The notes below the pieces were generated by a model. It had not been told where the DNA came from. It did not search any database and worked only from the letters and a program-made list of their open reading frames with translations. DNA of 64,000 bases, from NCBI GenBank assembly GCA_028583605.1, contig CM053330.1, positions 26,615,233 through 26,679,232 of the forward strand, given 5' to 3'. Below are positions 25,830 through 38,100 of the stretch, in pieces (position 1 is the stretch's first letter; each line of letters opens with the position of its first letter). This DNA comes from Dastarcus helophoroides (lineage: Eukaryota; Arthropoda; Insecta; Coleoptera; Bothrideridae). The translations under genes and the position numbers were made by a program.

Positions 25830-26933
25830 TCACTGCGAAGGGTATTTTTGCACACTGCTGTACATCACAGGCACATTCGCTTGCTGCCCCTGCTGGGGTG
25901 ACCACTGCCCCTGCTGGGGCATCACGCAGTACTGTTGCCCGGGATATTGTTGATATTGCTGATATGGATAACCCTGAACATAGCTCCCATAACCAGGTGG
26001 GTACCAATAGCCCCCGTAGCCGTAGGAATATGACTGAGCGGGGACGGCGGCTCCATTTGATGACGCCCCAATGGCCATCGGATCTCCGCCGAGGCCACCA
26101 TTCTCCTTCCCCCAGAAGCACTTGACCAGTTGACCATTGATTTCAGTATTATGGATGCTCTCGATGGCGTGAGTTGCTGACTCTTTTGTGGCAAACTTAA
26201 TAAAAGCGTAACCCTTATCCTTGAACACGCGGATATCTTGAATCAAGCCGAATGGGCTAAACGTCTTTTGCATCAAGTCATCTGTGAGCCCATTCGTGAA
26301 TCCTCCACAATAAACTGTGCAATTTGTCGGTGAACTCTGATTGTACACTTCATCAAACGTCGGCTGCTTACCTCTTTGAGCGGGTTTTTCGGTTCTAGGC
26401 GGTGGCGGCTTCCTCGTGGACCAATTAGTGCGAATCGACCTCGATCCCAACCATTGTCCGTTCATCGCTTGAATAGCATTTTCCGCCTCCGCCTTTTTGA
26501 CAAACGAGACGAAAGCGTACCCCTTAGACTTCAGAGTTTGTGGGTCCCGAACGATGCGACAGTTGGATATCTCCCCAAAGGGGGCAAAGGCCTCTCTTAA
26601 TGTTTCAGTCTCAATCTCTGGTGACAGGTCACCGACGAATATGTGATGGTGATTCGAAGTGTCCTGCTTCGGTTGATTTCCCGGACTGGTGGCCCAATTT
26701 ACCTTCATCTCCTTATCTAAGAACAGCCGTTTGTTCATAGCCGCTAGCGCCGTGGATGCCGACTGGTGATTCGTGAATTCGACGAAAGCATATGGATCGT
26801 TGCCGGGCTCCCTTATTATTTTACATCCTTTCACCGGACCTATTTGCGAAAACAACGTACATAGGAGGTCCTCTGAAACGCTAACGTCCAGATTTCCTAC
26901 GTACAAAGTTTTTGGATGGCTCTCATCCGACAT
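25830..26933 (-). CDS. Rox8: TIA-1/TIAR-type RNA-binding protein, single coding exon
   Basis: A 367-residue protein with three RNA recognition motifs and a Gln/Tyr/Gly/Pro-rich tail, the architecture of TIA-1/TIAR and Drosophila Rox8. RRM1 is about 9-82 (RNP2 LYVGNL at 10-15, RNP1-like DPYAFVEF at 46-53). RRM2 is about 97-172 (IFVGDL at 98-103, KGYAFVSF at 137-144). RRM3 is about 205-275 (VYCGGF at 207-212, KGYAFIKF at 240-247). The low-complexity tail from about 290 is prion-like. The family binds U-rich RNA, promotes U1 recruitment at weak 5' splice sites and nucleates stress granules. The ATG at 26933 ([13 protein letters not shown]) matches the family start; the open frame extends to a TTG at 26984 but that is not needed. 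The coding region has no intron, unlike the multi-exon genes known in other animals, so a retained retrocopy is possible. A run of A follows the stop codon directly. Confidence 0.95.
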   Translation of the reverse strand: MSDESHPKTLYVGNLDVSVSEDLLCTLFSQIGPVKGCKIIREPGNDPYAFVEFTNHQSASTALAAMNKRLFLDKEMKVNWATSPGNQPKQDTSNHHHIFVGDLSPEIETETLREAFAPFGEISNCRIVRDPQTLKSKGYAFVSFVKKAEAENAIQAMNGQWLGSRSIRTNWSTRKPPPPRTEKPAQRGKQPTFDEVYNQSSPTNCTVYCGGFTNGLTDDLMQKTFSPFGLIQDIRVFKDKGYAFIKFATKESATHAIESIHNTEINGQLVKCFWGKENGGLGGDPMAIGASSNGAAVPAQSYSYGYGGYWYPPGYGSYVQGYPYQQYQQYPGQQYCVMPQQGQWSPQQGQQANVPVMYSSVQKYPSQ

Positions 26934-29184
26934 GGTGACGCCGGCACTATCAACAATTCCGCCACACAGTTCTCTACTTTTCAAAGCTTTTTATTCATAA
27001 ATTAATCTCTAATTCACAAAAATATGGCTTTATTAATCACCAAATTGCCGATTAACAGACTAATATAAATACGATGAAAAAACTGGCCAACTTTTCTCTT
27101 TTGTGTCCAGCTGTCATTGAAACGGTTAGAAAACAAATATCCCTAGATGCCGTGTTGCCAAATGGCCAAAAAATAAAACCCACATGGGCCTCCTGAAAAT
27201 TCAGCAATTCGAATGAAAATCCAGGACCGGATTGGTACGGATACTCGAAGCACATCGATAGCTCACCTCGTTGAAAGGTGTTGAGAGAAATGTATCCTAC
27301 ATTATAAAAAAAATCAATCAAATGTTTAATAGTATATAAATATATTATTAATGATTTCATTTTCGTCTTTTATTTTCATTTTTATTCAAGTTATAAAAAT
27401 GCTGACGTACTTGTTGTCATCTTTTTTGTGGTAAGTCAAGAATTTGAGTGCGAGTGAGTTCCACACATATAAGCTCGAAAAGGGGTGTGTCAACATATTC
27501 ATTTTAATCAAATTTGTAAATTTTTGTTCGAGTTTGAGTTTAGCCTTGCAACATCTTTTTCAGTGAATTTCATCTTTTATCTCTAAAATTCGACCTTTTA
27601 CTTCGCTATTTTTGCAAGAAAACGAAAAATTTAAAGGTGAAATGTTGAGTTAAATCTAAAGAAAAAAACTTCAACTTCAGGTACCTCATTACTACTTTTA
27701 CCTTAAACTTTCATTTCGGAAATTAGATTCAGAATTTTGAACTATTTCTTTCAATTTATAAAAGAATATATTCTTTAAATTTCGGAATTTGAAGACCAAA
27801 CTCAAGTTTAATTTCGAAATTTTCCCAACTTTTAAGATAAATAAGCTCCAGACTTTTTGGCGTTACACTCAAAGGTTAAAGAAATCGAAATTTAATATTC
27901 TAAATGAAAATTTGACAAGTAGCAATAATTTTCAAATGAAAAATTACACGAAAAAGAATCTTAACTTTTCGATTTCCATTTTGAAATTATGAGATAACAT
28001 TTTAATATTTTTGAAACTTCAAGTTTTAAAGTTGAAATTTTTACTAGAATTTTGAAAGTTTAAAAAAAGCAGAAATTCGACGATATCTGCAGTTAACATT
28101 TTGTAAATTGAGATTTTAATGTCGGAATTTTAAGAGTAAATTTAAAATTTCATATACAAACTTCTAAATTCAAGAAAAAAGTTAGAAATCCTAGAGAGGA
28201 AATTTTATTTTTAATTTAGATTATTTGTTGCCTTTAAATTTCAAGTTTAATCAAGAAATTTCGGATTATTTCGAATTTAAAAATTAAAAGCAAATTCGAT
28301 TTTCTAACAATATTTCGTGTTTTTTGTTAAATTTTGGGTTTAATGCGAAAGATTTTCATCTGAAAATTTTGACTTGAACCAAAAATTTTTTGGACATACA
28401 ATTTTACATCGAAATTTTAATCAAGAAAATTAAAAGTTCGAAGCGTAAACCTTAAATTTTTAGAAAAAAAATAGAAACTTTAGAATAAAACTCGAAATTC
28501 GTAGACATTTTTTAAATTTCGGAATCGTAATTTTCCCAAAATTTAAAGCTTAAACTTAAAAATTCTAATTTTCTCCCAAATCTTCGAAGTTTCATATGTT
28601 GATGTTGATATTAAGCTTAAAATTATGACTTTCATTTTGAAATTTTTTCTCTGACCACACAATTTTACGCTTACAATTTTAGGATCAAAATCGAATTTTA
28701 AATAAAAAACGAACAAATCGACTACGAATCAGTCTTCTAAGAATAAAATTTAAACTTTAAGATGGACCTATTGATTAAATTCAACGAGGGCTTCCAAAAT
28801 GCTCCTAAGGTTTCCCAAATTCTAACTACGGCAATGGGTGCATTCTGACAACCTGATAACTAAAAAGGAAAAATAAACCAAGAAGTGAGTTCAAATTTAA
28901 CGCCTAACTAAAATGCGCTACAATGCATTTGAAAATAATAGGCAACTTCTAAGTAAAAAACAAATAATCTTTCAGTCTATGAACATTTCCTCAATTTTGG
29001 CAAAAATCCTATTTTTGTGGAGCAAAAATGTTCTCATAAGCGCGATTTTTCTATTCATCTGGCAACATCGCCGAAGTTGGCATTAAAACGTCATTTTAGA
29101 AATGAGGTTATGTTAGAGACAACTGTCAAAACGAAAAACTTGAAAATTTGAAATTTTCAAAATGTAACTTGTCCCGCGCTTAAA
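26934..29184. other. Divergent Rox8-Gcn2 intergenic region
   Basis: The two genes are transcribed away from each other across about 2.25 kb. The part next to Rox8 (26934-27440) is non-array and may hold its promoter and 5' leader. Degenerate GAAATTTC-type array fills about 27540-28720. The last 450 bases before Gcn2 are non-repetitive and should hold its promoter; I could not assign a TATA box. A 102-residue minus-strand frame at 27052-27360 matches no family I know. Confidence 0.45.
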
Positions 29185-32100
29185 ATGTACGGAGATGAAT
29201 CCTTAGAGGCTCGTCAGAAGAGTGAATACGAAGCGTTAAGCGTAATATTTTGTCCTAATTATTCATAAGGGAGATTAAAGTGAAAGTTACAGGCTATTTA
29301 TGCGGAAGACATCAAAGATTTGAGAGCGAAATCGGCATGGGGAAAGTGGACACCACTAAACCTAGTGATAAGTTTAACCCCTCAGCAGGGAAATTCAGGA
29401 ATTCAGGAAATCTTTGCGAGATTAGGACCTACATGTCGTTTGCTCAGAGACTTACCCCAACAGGTATTATATTGATATAACTCTACTACTATTATTGGAG
29501 TTTTCAATTTTAGTCCTCCCAAGATATTGCTGGAAAACGGTAAGGGGCTGTCAAATGCCTTAATTATAGAGTTACAGGGTCAGCTAGAATTTAAAGCCCA
29601 TGAGCTAAAAGGTCAGGAGATGATATTTGAGTTGTGTCAGCATGTTCAGGAATTTTTGCACAGACATAATAAGCCAACGTCGAAGAGTTTTTACGATGAA
29701 ATGCTTAAAAGACAAAAGGAGAAGGAAGAGAAAGATCTGCAGGAAAAACAAATGGTTGAAAACAAGCAAGTAAGTTGGATATTTCAATGTATGATGGGAT
29801 TTTGTATCAAGTCAACAGTTTAAGAAAAATAGAAATTTCAAATGCTACAAAAAAGTAGAACCATTTTTATAATCTAGAAAATACAAGTTTGTTTTTTCAA
29901 AATTATCGCTCTAAATTAAAAATTTTTGGGAAATCTCCTTGTAGAGACAAAATATGATGGAGGAGATCCAAAGGAGGAGAGAGATGCTCATTTCAGAATC
30001 TAAACTAAGAAGAGAGTACAGATGCAACTCTGAAAACTCCGAAGAGGAATACGATTTTAGTAAGAAGAATGTCAGCTTAATGAGGTAATAGTTTTAAAGC
30101 ACTTTGGCTAGTTTGTCATAGTTTTATTATTCAAGGAGGAATAATTCATCCACCGAAAGCAGCGACGATTCGTTGTGTGACCACAAGGGCACAATTAGCA
30201 TTGACTTCCACCACAACGGACATAGAAGAATTCAGAGGGGACGTTGTATAAGTAAGATGGATATTATTGTGGTTATCGTAAAAAAATTCTTGATATGAAT
30301 GTTTCTGATGAGATATTTTAAAAATTATGAATTACCGAAGTGCTGAAATACTGCCTCCCCTTATTCAAAAGAATTTTGTACAACTTTTTCCCTCTTCCTC
30401 ATTGTTTTCCTTCTCTTGCTTTCGTTTTCCTTTTTGTTTTTCTTTTCCATTTCCGTGTTTTGTATTTCTCTCATTTTTTTCTTTCTGTGCTTCCATTTAT
30501 TTTTTCTCTTCTTTCTATTTATCTTCTATTTGTTCTTCCTCTTTGTCCTTTGTATTTCTCTTCATTTTTCGTGTTTTCTTCCTCTTTTCATTCTTTATCT
30601 TGTTTTTGGCTTCCCTAACTTCTTCTTGTTTGTTTTTCTCTCTTCCTGTTATTTCTTCTCTTGTTTCTTTTTGTCTTTCTCATTGTCTTGAATTTTTATT
30701 TGTCTTCGACTTTGTATCGGTTTTCATCTTGTTCTTCTTTTGTGTCTTCATCTTCTCTTTTTCTCCCTCTTTATTTTCTGCTTTTTCTTACTCTTTTGCC
30801 TTTTTACTTTTTCGCCTCCCTTTCGTTTTAATTTTCATGGTTAGTGTCGTTTTCCTCTTCTTTGTCTTCTTTTTCTATTTTCTTTTCTTCTTCTTAGTCT
30901 TTATTTTCTCTTCCTCTTCCTTTTTGACTTCATCTTAGCTTTTCTCTTTAACTTTCTCTTCTTTCGTTTCATTTTTATCTTCAGTGTTATTTTCGTCTTC
31001 ATCTTCTTTTTCATTTTCCACTTATTCTTTTTTTTATCATCTTACCCATAGGTGTAGTTATAATATGGCAGGTGGGGCGCTTGCCCCATTCTGGTTCATG
31101 GAGCAAATCGAAAATTTATATGTATTCAACTGGGGAACTTCCAATCTTTCCATCTTAAAATTCATCCTTTGCCTAAAATATTTTTTCGCAATTTCGACTT
31201 TCTTTCGCCACTTTTGAGTACTATTCTTATAAAATTTGTCTTTTTTTTTGAAATTTCGCATTTATTCATAAAATTCGACTTCATTTATCAAACATGACTT
31301 TGTCAAAATTTCGAATTTTTATTTAAAAGTTGGTCGTTTTTTTTCTGAAGTTTTGCCATTTATCGAAATTGAATTTTTCTGAAAATTTCAATTTTTTTTA
31401 GTCCTGCAAAATTCAGCTTATTTATTAAAATTTGCCTTTTCCTCGATATTTTGGCAGATCTGATAAAAAAGTATATTTTTTGGAAATTTAAAATCACGAA
31501 AAATTTTTTTCTGAAAACTATAACCCTTTTTTAATCTGAATTTCTCGAACTTTCAATCTGTTTGTCAAAATTTTGACGGATATCACCGCATTGGACACTT
31601 TCTGACCCCACATTGAAACAAGTTTAGGGCGCCTGTCTTCCTTTGATTCGAGTAGCCAAGAAAAAAATAAATGTTCACCCAGGAAATTTCGATTTTGTCC
31701 TTAAAATTCTGTTTTTATTTTTCTTAAAATCTGACTTTTTGAGAAATTTCGAATTTTTATTAAAATTGAAGAATTTTTCTCAAAATTTACTTTATTTATT
31801 GTATTTTATTTTTTTAAATTCCACTCCCTGGAAAATTTTGAATTTTTTGTCAATTTCGAAGTTTAGAATATCATTTTTTGGAAATTTTACCTAGTTTTTT
31901 TTTCATAAAATTTTGAATTTTATCTCAATATCTGATATTTAATATTTCTAGAAATTTCGTCTTTTTTCAGGAAAATTTGTATTTTTTCTAAAAATTTTGA
32001 CTTCTCTTAAAATAGCCTTTTTCCTAAAATTTCTTTTTTCTCAACTTCGGCTTTTTCGCAATTTCGATCTTATTTTCAAAATTCTACTTTTTGAAATTTT

Positions 32101-35100
32101 GTTTCAAGAATCGTTTATTTATTTCAAAATTCAATCATGTTTTTAAATATTTTTTTAAGCAAATTTCCACTTTACTCAGAGTGTGATGTTTTATGATTCC
32201 GAAAATGTTCACTTTTCTCTAAATTAGATCGGAATGTTAAGAAAAATGTTGAGAAACATATTTTTGGAGATCTTGAGAAAAAGATTTCTTGTAAATTCAA
32301 CGTCTTTACTGAATTTTAAATTTTGAAGACAATGTTTTTGGAAATTGTGATTTTTTTTTCTCAAAATTCGACTTCTTCATTAAATTCAACCTTTAAAAAT
32401 TTTGAATTTTTTCGAATTTTGGTCAATTTTCGAGCTTTTGAGAAAGGTTAAGTTTTTATTTTTAATATGATTTACTGGAAATTCCGACTTTTCTAAAAAA
32501 AATTTTCTCGAAATTCGTCTTTTTCAAAATTACTAGTAACTACTAGTTTATTCTTAAAATTCCAATTTTGCTCTTAAAACTGGAATTTTTCTTGAAAAGT
32601 GGAAATATTTTCTAGAAAGTGCGATCTTTTTCTCTAAATTGCATCGCTTTTTTCAAAAATCGTAATTGTTTTCAACGTCCGTTTTGTTAATTATCTGTTT
32701 TTTCTGAATTTCTTTATTAAATTTGATTTCCAGCAATCTCAACTTGTTGCTCGAAAATCATCTTATTCTGCAAATTTTAACTTTTATCTCAAAATTCGAT
32801 ATATTCTGTTCCTGGACATTTTCATTTAAAATTGAATTTTTTCTGAAAATATCGACTTTTTCACAAAATTCATTTATTTTTCCAAAATTGGATCGAAATT
32901 TTGGTGGAAATTAAAAGTACGAGAATAATATTTTTAGGAAATTTTGAGAGAAAAAGTTCAAAGATTTCAAGAACATGTTTAAATTTAAATAAATAAATTC
33001 TAAGAGATTTTTTTTAAAGTTGCAAAATTTTTTTAACTAAATTTGATTTATTTTGGAAATTATTACTTTTTTCACAAAAATCGACCTTTGGAAATTTCAT
33101 CTTTTTTTGAAACTACCACTTTTCCGAAATTTTGACATTTCTTGAAGTTTTCCGAAAAGTTTTTTTTAAAGTTTGGATCTTTTTCAAAATTTCGACTTAA
33201 ATCTGAAAATTCGATCTCCCCAGTTCGTGTGGTTTTTACTCAGCCGGAAGGTTTTCTTTTTTTTTGTCCATAAATTTTTCAGAGTGATTGTTGCCCTTCT
33301 CCCCCCTCTCCCCTTGAAGAAAATCCTGCCTACGCCCATGATCTTACCCCTATCTTACTCTTCATATTCTGCTTCATATTCCTTTTCTTCCTTCGCTTCT
33401 TCCTCTACATTTCCCTTTTCATCTTTCTCTGTCACCTTCCTCTTATGTTAGTCTAATTCTCTCTCTTCATCTTCCACTTTATCTACCTCTTAATGTTTTC
33501 AATTTCTTCATCTTCTTCTTTATTTTCTCTTCATTTTCCTCTTTATCTTGCTCTCTTTACCTCTTCATTGTCTTCAAGTTGTTCGCTATCACTTTGAACT
33601 CTTGCATTCATGAGCACATCACTCACGAATGAAAGAGTTCTGGAAAAACCATCGTTTTACGTTTTTTTGCAGAACATTCCAACGAAAATCACATAGTTTA
33701 CATCGGCATAGATAAAGAATCAGGGGAAATCGTAATAATTAGCGAATGGTGCATCCAACTTCAAGAGAACACAGACCCCGCTTTAATACAAAGGCAGCTG
33801 TCGAGCATCGAGCAAGAGATCAACTACTTGACGAAATTAAAGCACCAGAACTTGGCTCACTACCAGAATATCACTCATGAGAGGGTAAAAAACAAAATCG
33901 TCGTCTACATCTTGAGTGAATTCGTTTATGGTAAGTGAATGGTTCAGAAACAAGATGGTACTCAAAGATTGCTTCCAGGTTCGAATTGTGCCTCAATATT
34001 TTCAAATCAACAAGTAGGGATTGACGTTCAATTTTTGAAGTACATCGCTAGGGGAGTTTTAAACGCACTTGATTACTTGCATAGAAATAATGTGTTCCAT
34101 CGGGATATTAAAGACACTTGCGTTTACTTGAGCGATAAAGGTGCGTTTTTAGGTGTAACGCTAATTATTTATGTTAAGAATTTTGCAAAAGTTTTCAACT
34201 TCCTAAACTAATTTTTAATAATTGAATATTCTATTTTGTCCCCCTTTTTTTTTTGCAAATTTTGTGTTTAAAGGAAATATCGAAAAAAAAAGTTTTTTTC
34301 GTTTAAAACTCAATTATCAAAGAATCATTAAAAATTCTTGAAGTTTTTTTCAAAATGCTTCAAGTTATGAACTCAGCTTGAAAAACTTCAATAATTAATT
34401 TAAGTTAATAATGTCAACTCTTCATGTTATGTCGCAGGTGCAGTAAAAGTGACGAATTTTAGTATTCATAAGAGAATGTCCGACTTAATTTTCAATATTC
34501 CGTCGCACGGTAGCGCCAACTACAGCAAAAAGACTGACATTTACAAATTTGGCTTATTTGTGTTATCTCTGCTACGAGGACGTTCGCCAGCCGAAGAAAA
34601 CGTGAACGTTCCCGATAACCTACCGCCTGATTTGCATGATTTTCTCTCCAGGTACTGCTCTCATCCATCAGAAGTTCCATGTACACGATGTAAACGTTTT
34701 CAGGTGCCTAATCAAGGACGAAAAGGAAAGATACACTGCAACTCAACTTCTAAATCACGAGTTTTTCCGCGACAAATTACTACCTCAGCTACCACGGAAA
34801 GCAAGCGCAGAGAAAGAAGTTGCGTTCCCGGAGCCGCACGAAGTCGTTCACTCCGATATTTTGACACTGCCTCAGTCGAATTCCCAATCTAGAATCAGTA
34901 ATGAGTTCGAATTTTTGCAACATCTCGGGAAAGGGGCTTATGGCGACGTTATAAAGGTAATCAGGGTTCATTTTCGACTTTTGATAGGTCACAAACACAA
35001 ACCCAACGATGTGGGTGGATCATTCACTGCGGGTGGATCATTTCCTATGAGTGGATCATTCATTTGATAGGATTAAAGAGTTGTTGCGTAGAAATGACGA

Positions 35101-38100
35101 CAATCCGGTCGACAGTTTGAAGTCTATTTTGAAAAAAAAAAAACCAAATTATTAAAAAAACTTTGAAATAGTCGGAAAATTCGAAATTAGAAAAAATAAA
35201 ATTTTGAAACACGAAATTTTGAAAAAAATCAAAATCTAGGAAAAAGGCCGTAATTTTCAAATTTGTTTAAACTGACAGCAAATTTGTACAAATTGGAAGC
35301 AAATCTATTCAAATTAGAAATTTGATCACACTAAAAATAAACTTAGTCAAATTAATAGCAACTTTGTTTAAATTAGGATCAAATCTATCCAAATTAGAAG
35401 TACACGTACTGAAATTAAAAGCAAATTTGTTTAAACTGGAGCAATTAGAAGCAGATTTGTTCAAAAAGGAAAATTTTTCAAATCAGAAGGAAAGTTAAAA
35501 TTAACAGTATTTTTATTTAAAGTTGCATATTTTGATACTTTCCATGCATATTTTCAGCATTTTGCATGCATATTTGAATGCATATTTCAAGCTTTTTATG
35601 TTGCATATAATCCGGTCTCTACTACTTACTATCTATATAAAGTATAAGATTGGACCTTTCGCGTTTGATTAATAAGCAGTCTCCTTAAAATGCGTTGATT
35701 ACGAATTAATATTTTCAAAACCTCGTATTATTTACCAATGATTTTTTTGTGATATAGGTTAGGAATAAGTTAGATGGGGGATATTACGCTATAAAGCGTA
35801 TACAACTGAATCCGAAAAACAAGCAATTAAATAAGAAGATAGTTAGGGAGGTGATGCTGTTGTCACGACTGAATCATGAGAATGTTGTTCGATACTACAA
35901 TTCTTGGATAGAAACGACTGTGATCAAAAGGGAAGAAAATTCACGCCGTTCCTCGTCTTCAGATGCCATAAAAGTGCCAAAGGTTGTTCGTCAAGATGAG
36001 GTAATTGTCATTGATTTATTTTATAGGAGGCAGTAAGAGTCAATCTACAATTATCCTTTTTGGTTAGATTTTGGGCTCACCTAACAGCTTTTTAATCCAT
36101 TTTTGGGGTGAATTAAACCTCAAATTGTTTATTAAAAGTTTTGTTATGATATTGTACGATCTCGCCTTTTACAAAATGTCAATTTTATAATCGAAGGTTT
36201 GGAAAAAAACGTAAAACTTTAATAATTTAAAATGTTCAGAAGAATGTTTGTTGATATGACTAAATTTGTGAACTTGAAAGAAAATTCGCCCAATATGAAT
36301 ACGGTTTTAGTTTTCCATAAAGGATAACATTGAAGCACTAGCGCCCCCTATTAAGAATGTGGAGGTATCAATCACTTACGATAGCAAATCCCAAGCGATA
36401 TACTCGACCTCATCCGACGAAGACTCCAACGACGAAGACGAAGCATGGGCCGTGAAGTACCCAAACCCACTAAACGCGAATTTCCCCACTCATGACGCAA
36501 TTTTGCAGCTACAACGACGAATCCGACTCCGATGGCATCGAATTCGAACGAGAATCCGACTCCGGTTCCAAAGAAACACAATCCCAGGAAGACGAAACAA
36601 TTCTAGAAGACGAAAGCACCCCTTCGACACAAATCGATTTCATGTACATCCAAATGGAATTCTGCGAGAAGAGCACTCTGAGAACAGCCATAGATAATAA
36701 TCTTTATACAGACGAGGATAGAGTTTGGAGGCTGTTCAGGGAGATCGTTGAGGGATTGGCCCACATCCACCAGCAAGGGATGATCCACCGCGATTTGAAA
36801 CCCGTGAATATTTTCTTGGACTCTGAGGACCACGTGAAAATCGGGGATTTCGGCTTGGCCACCACGAATTTCAAGAGCAAAATGAACGAGTTCTCAATCA
36901 ACATGAGCACCATAGAGAACGAAGGTGAGGAAAGCCTGATGGACGAAAGCAAAACCGGACTAGTTGGAACAGCTCTCTACGTCGCTCCCGAAATCAGCGT
37001 CGCCACCAAAGCGATCTACAATCAAAAAGTCGACATATACAGCTTGGGGATAATATTTTTCGAAATGTGTTACAAACCGCTGAGTACGAACATGGAAAGG
37101 ATCAAAATATTGACCGGTTTAAGAAAAAAAGAGATCGTGCTGCCGGATGACTTCAACGAAGGGAACAAGATGGAAAAACAGTCATTTTTGATTAGGTATA
37201 TTTGAACTATAAGCGTAAACGCCTCGCGCGTAATATGGGTTGACTTTCAGGTGGTTTTTGGATCACGATATATCTAAAAGGCCGACTTCTCAGGAACTGC
37301 TTCAGTCGGAGTTCGTTCCACCACCGGTTTTGGAAGAGTGCGAGCTGAGGGAGTTGGTTCGGCACACTCTTAGTAATCCGCACCTGAAAGGGTACAAATA
37401 TCTCATCGCTTCTTGCTTTAAACAATCATTTACTCCCGCTCAAGACATAACCTATGATAAAGATCTGAGTCTGACGTCCTCCGTTCGACCACTTCAAATT
37501 TATGATTACGTCAAGCAGATAATTATTAGGGTAAGTCACTGGGAGCTGACATCGTATTACAGGGTTTGTTTATTGATGATTTGAGCATCATATTATCATG
37601 TTCGCTGACTACTGTGAACCTCATATTATGGTCTTAACTAACGAATCTGACGCAATATTACAAAGTTTAACTGATGACTTTCACATATGATATAACTGAC
37701 AACCTCAGACGTCATATTACGATATTAACCGACGACTGTGACATATTCCAACTCTGGAAGTCACATTACAAATTTAATTGACGATTCTGGCGCTACATTA
37801 CCTGTGTTTGTTAACTGACAATTCTGATTTTAGATTACAATCTTAACTGACATCCTTGGACGTCATATTACGAGATTAACTGACTTGCTACTCCAGACCT
37901 CATATTAAGTGACGACTGACCATATTACAATCTTTGTTAACTGCGAACTTTGACGTCATGCTACGTTTTTAACAGAACTGCACTTTATTTTGTTAAGTCA
38001 CATTCCTATATATCAATTATTAATATTAATTAAAGATATTGGACGTCATATTTCAATATTTGTTAATGGGCGACTCTGTTCCTTAGATATTCAAGCAGCA

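Noticed and set aside
26934..26984. Longer Rox8 N-terminus beginning MKSRELCGG
   Set aside because: That start is TTG; the ATG at 26933 fits the family N-terminus.
27052..27360. 102-residue minus-strand frame upstream of Rox8
   Set aside because: No recognisable motif, no partner exons, and composition like non-coding flank.
30327..30938. 203-residue Phe/Ser/Leu-rich open frame
   Set aside because: Translation of a polypyrimidine tract inside Gcn2 intron 5; composition alone explains the lack of stops.
36440..36520. Apparent frameshift in GCN2 between KYPNPLNANF and YNDESDSDG
   Set aside because: A 52-bp GT-AG intron (36457-36508) joins the frames in phase, giving AWAV-N-YNDESDSD; intron length matches its neighbours.
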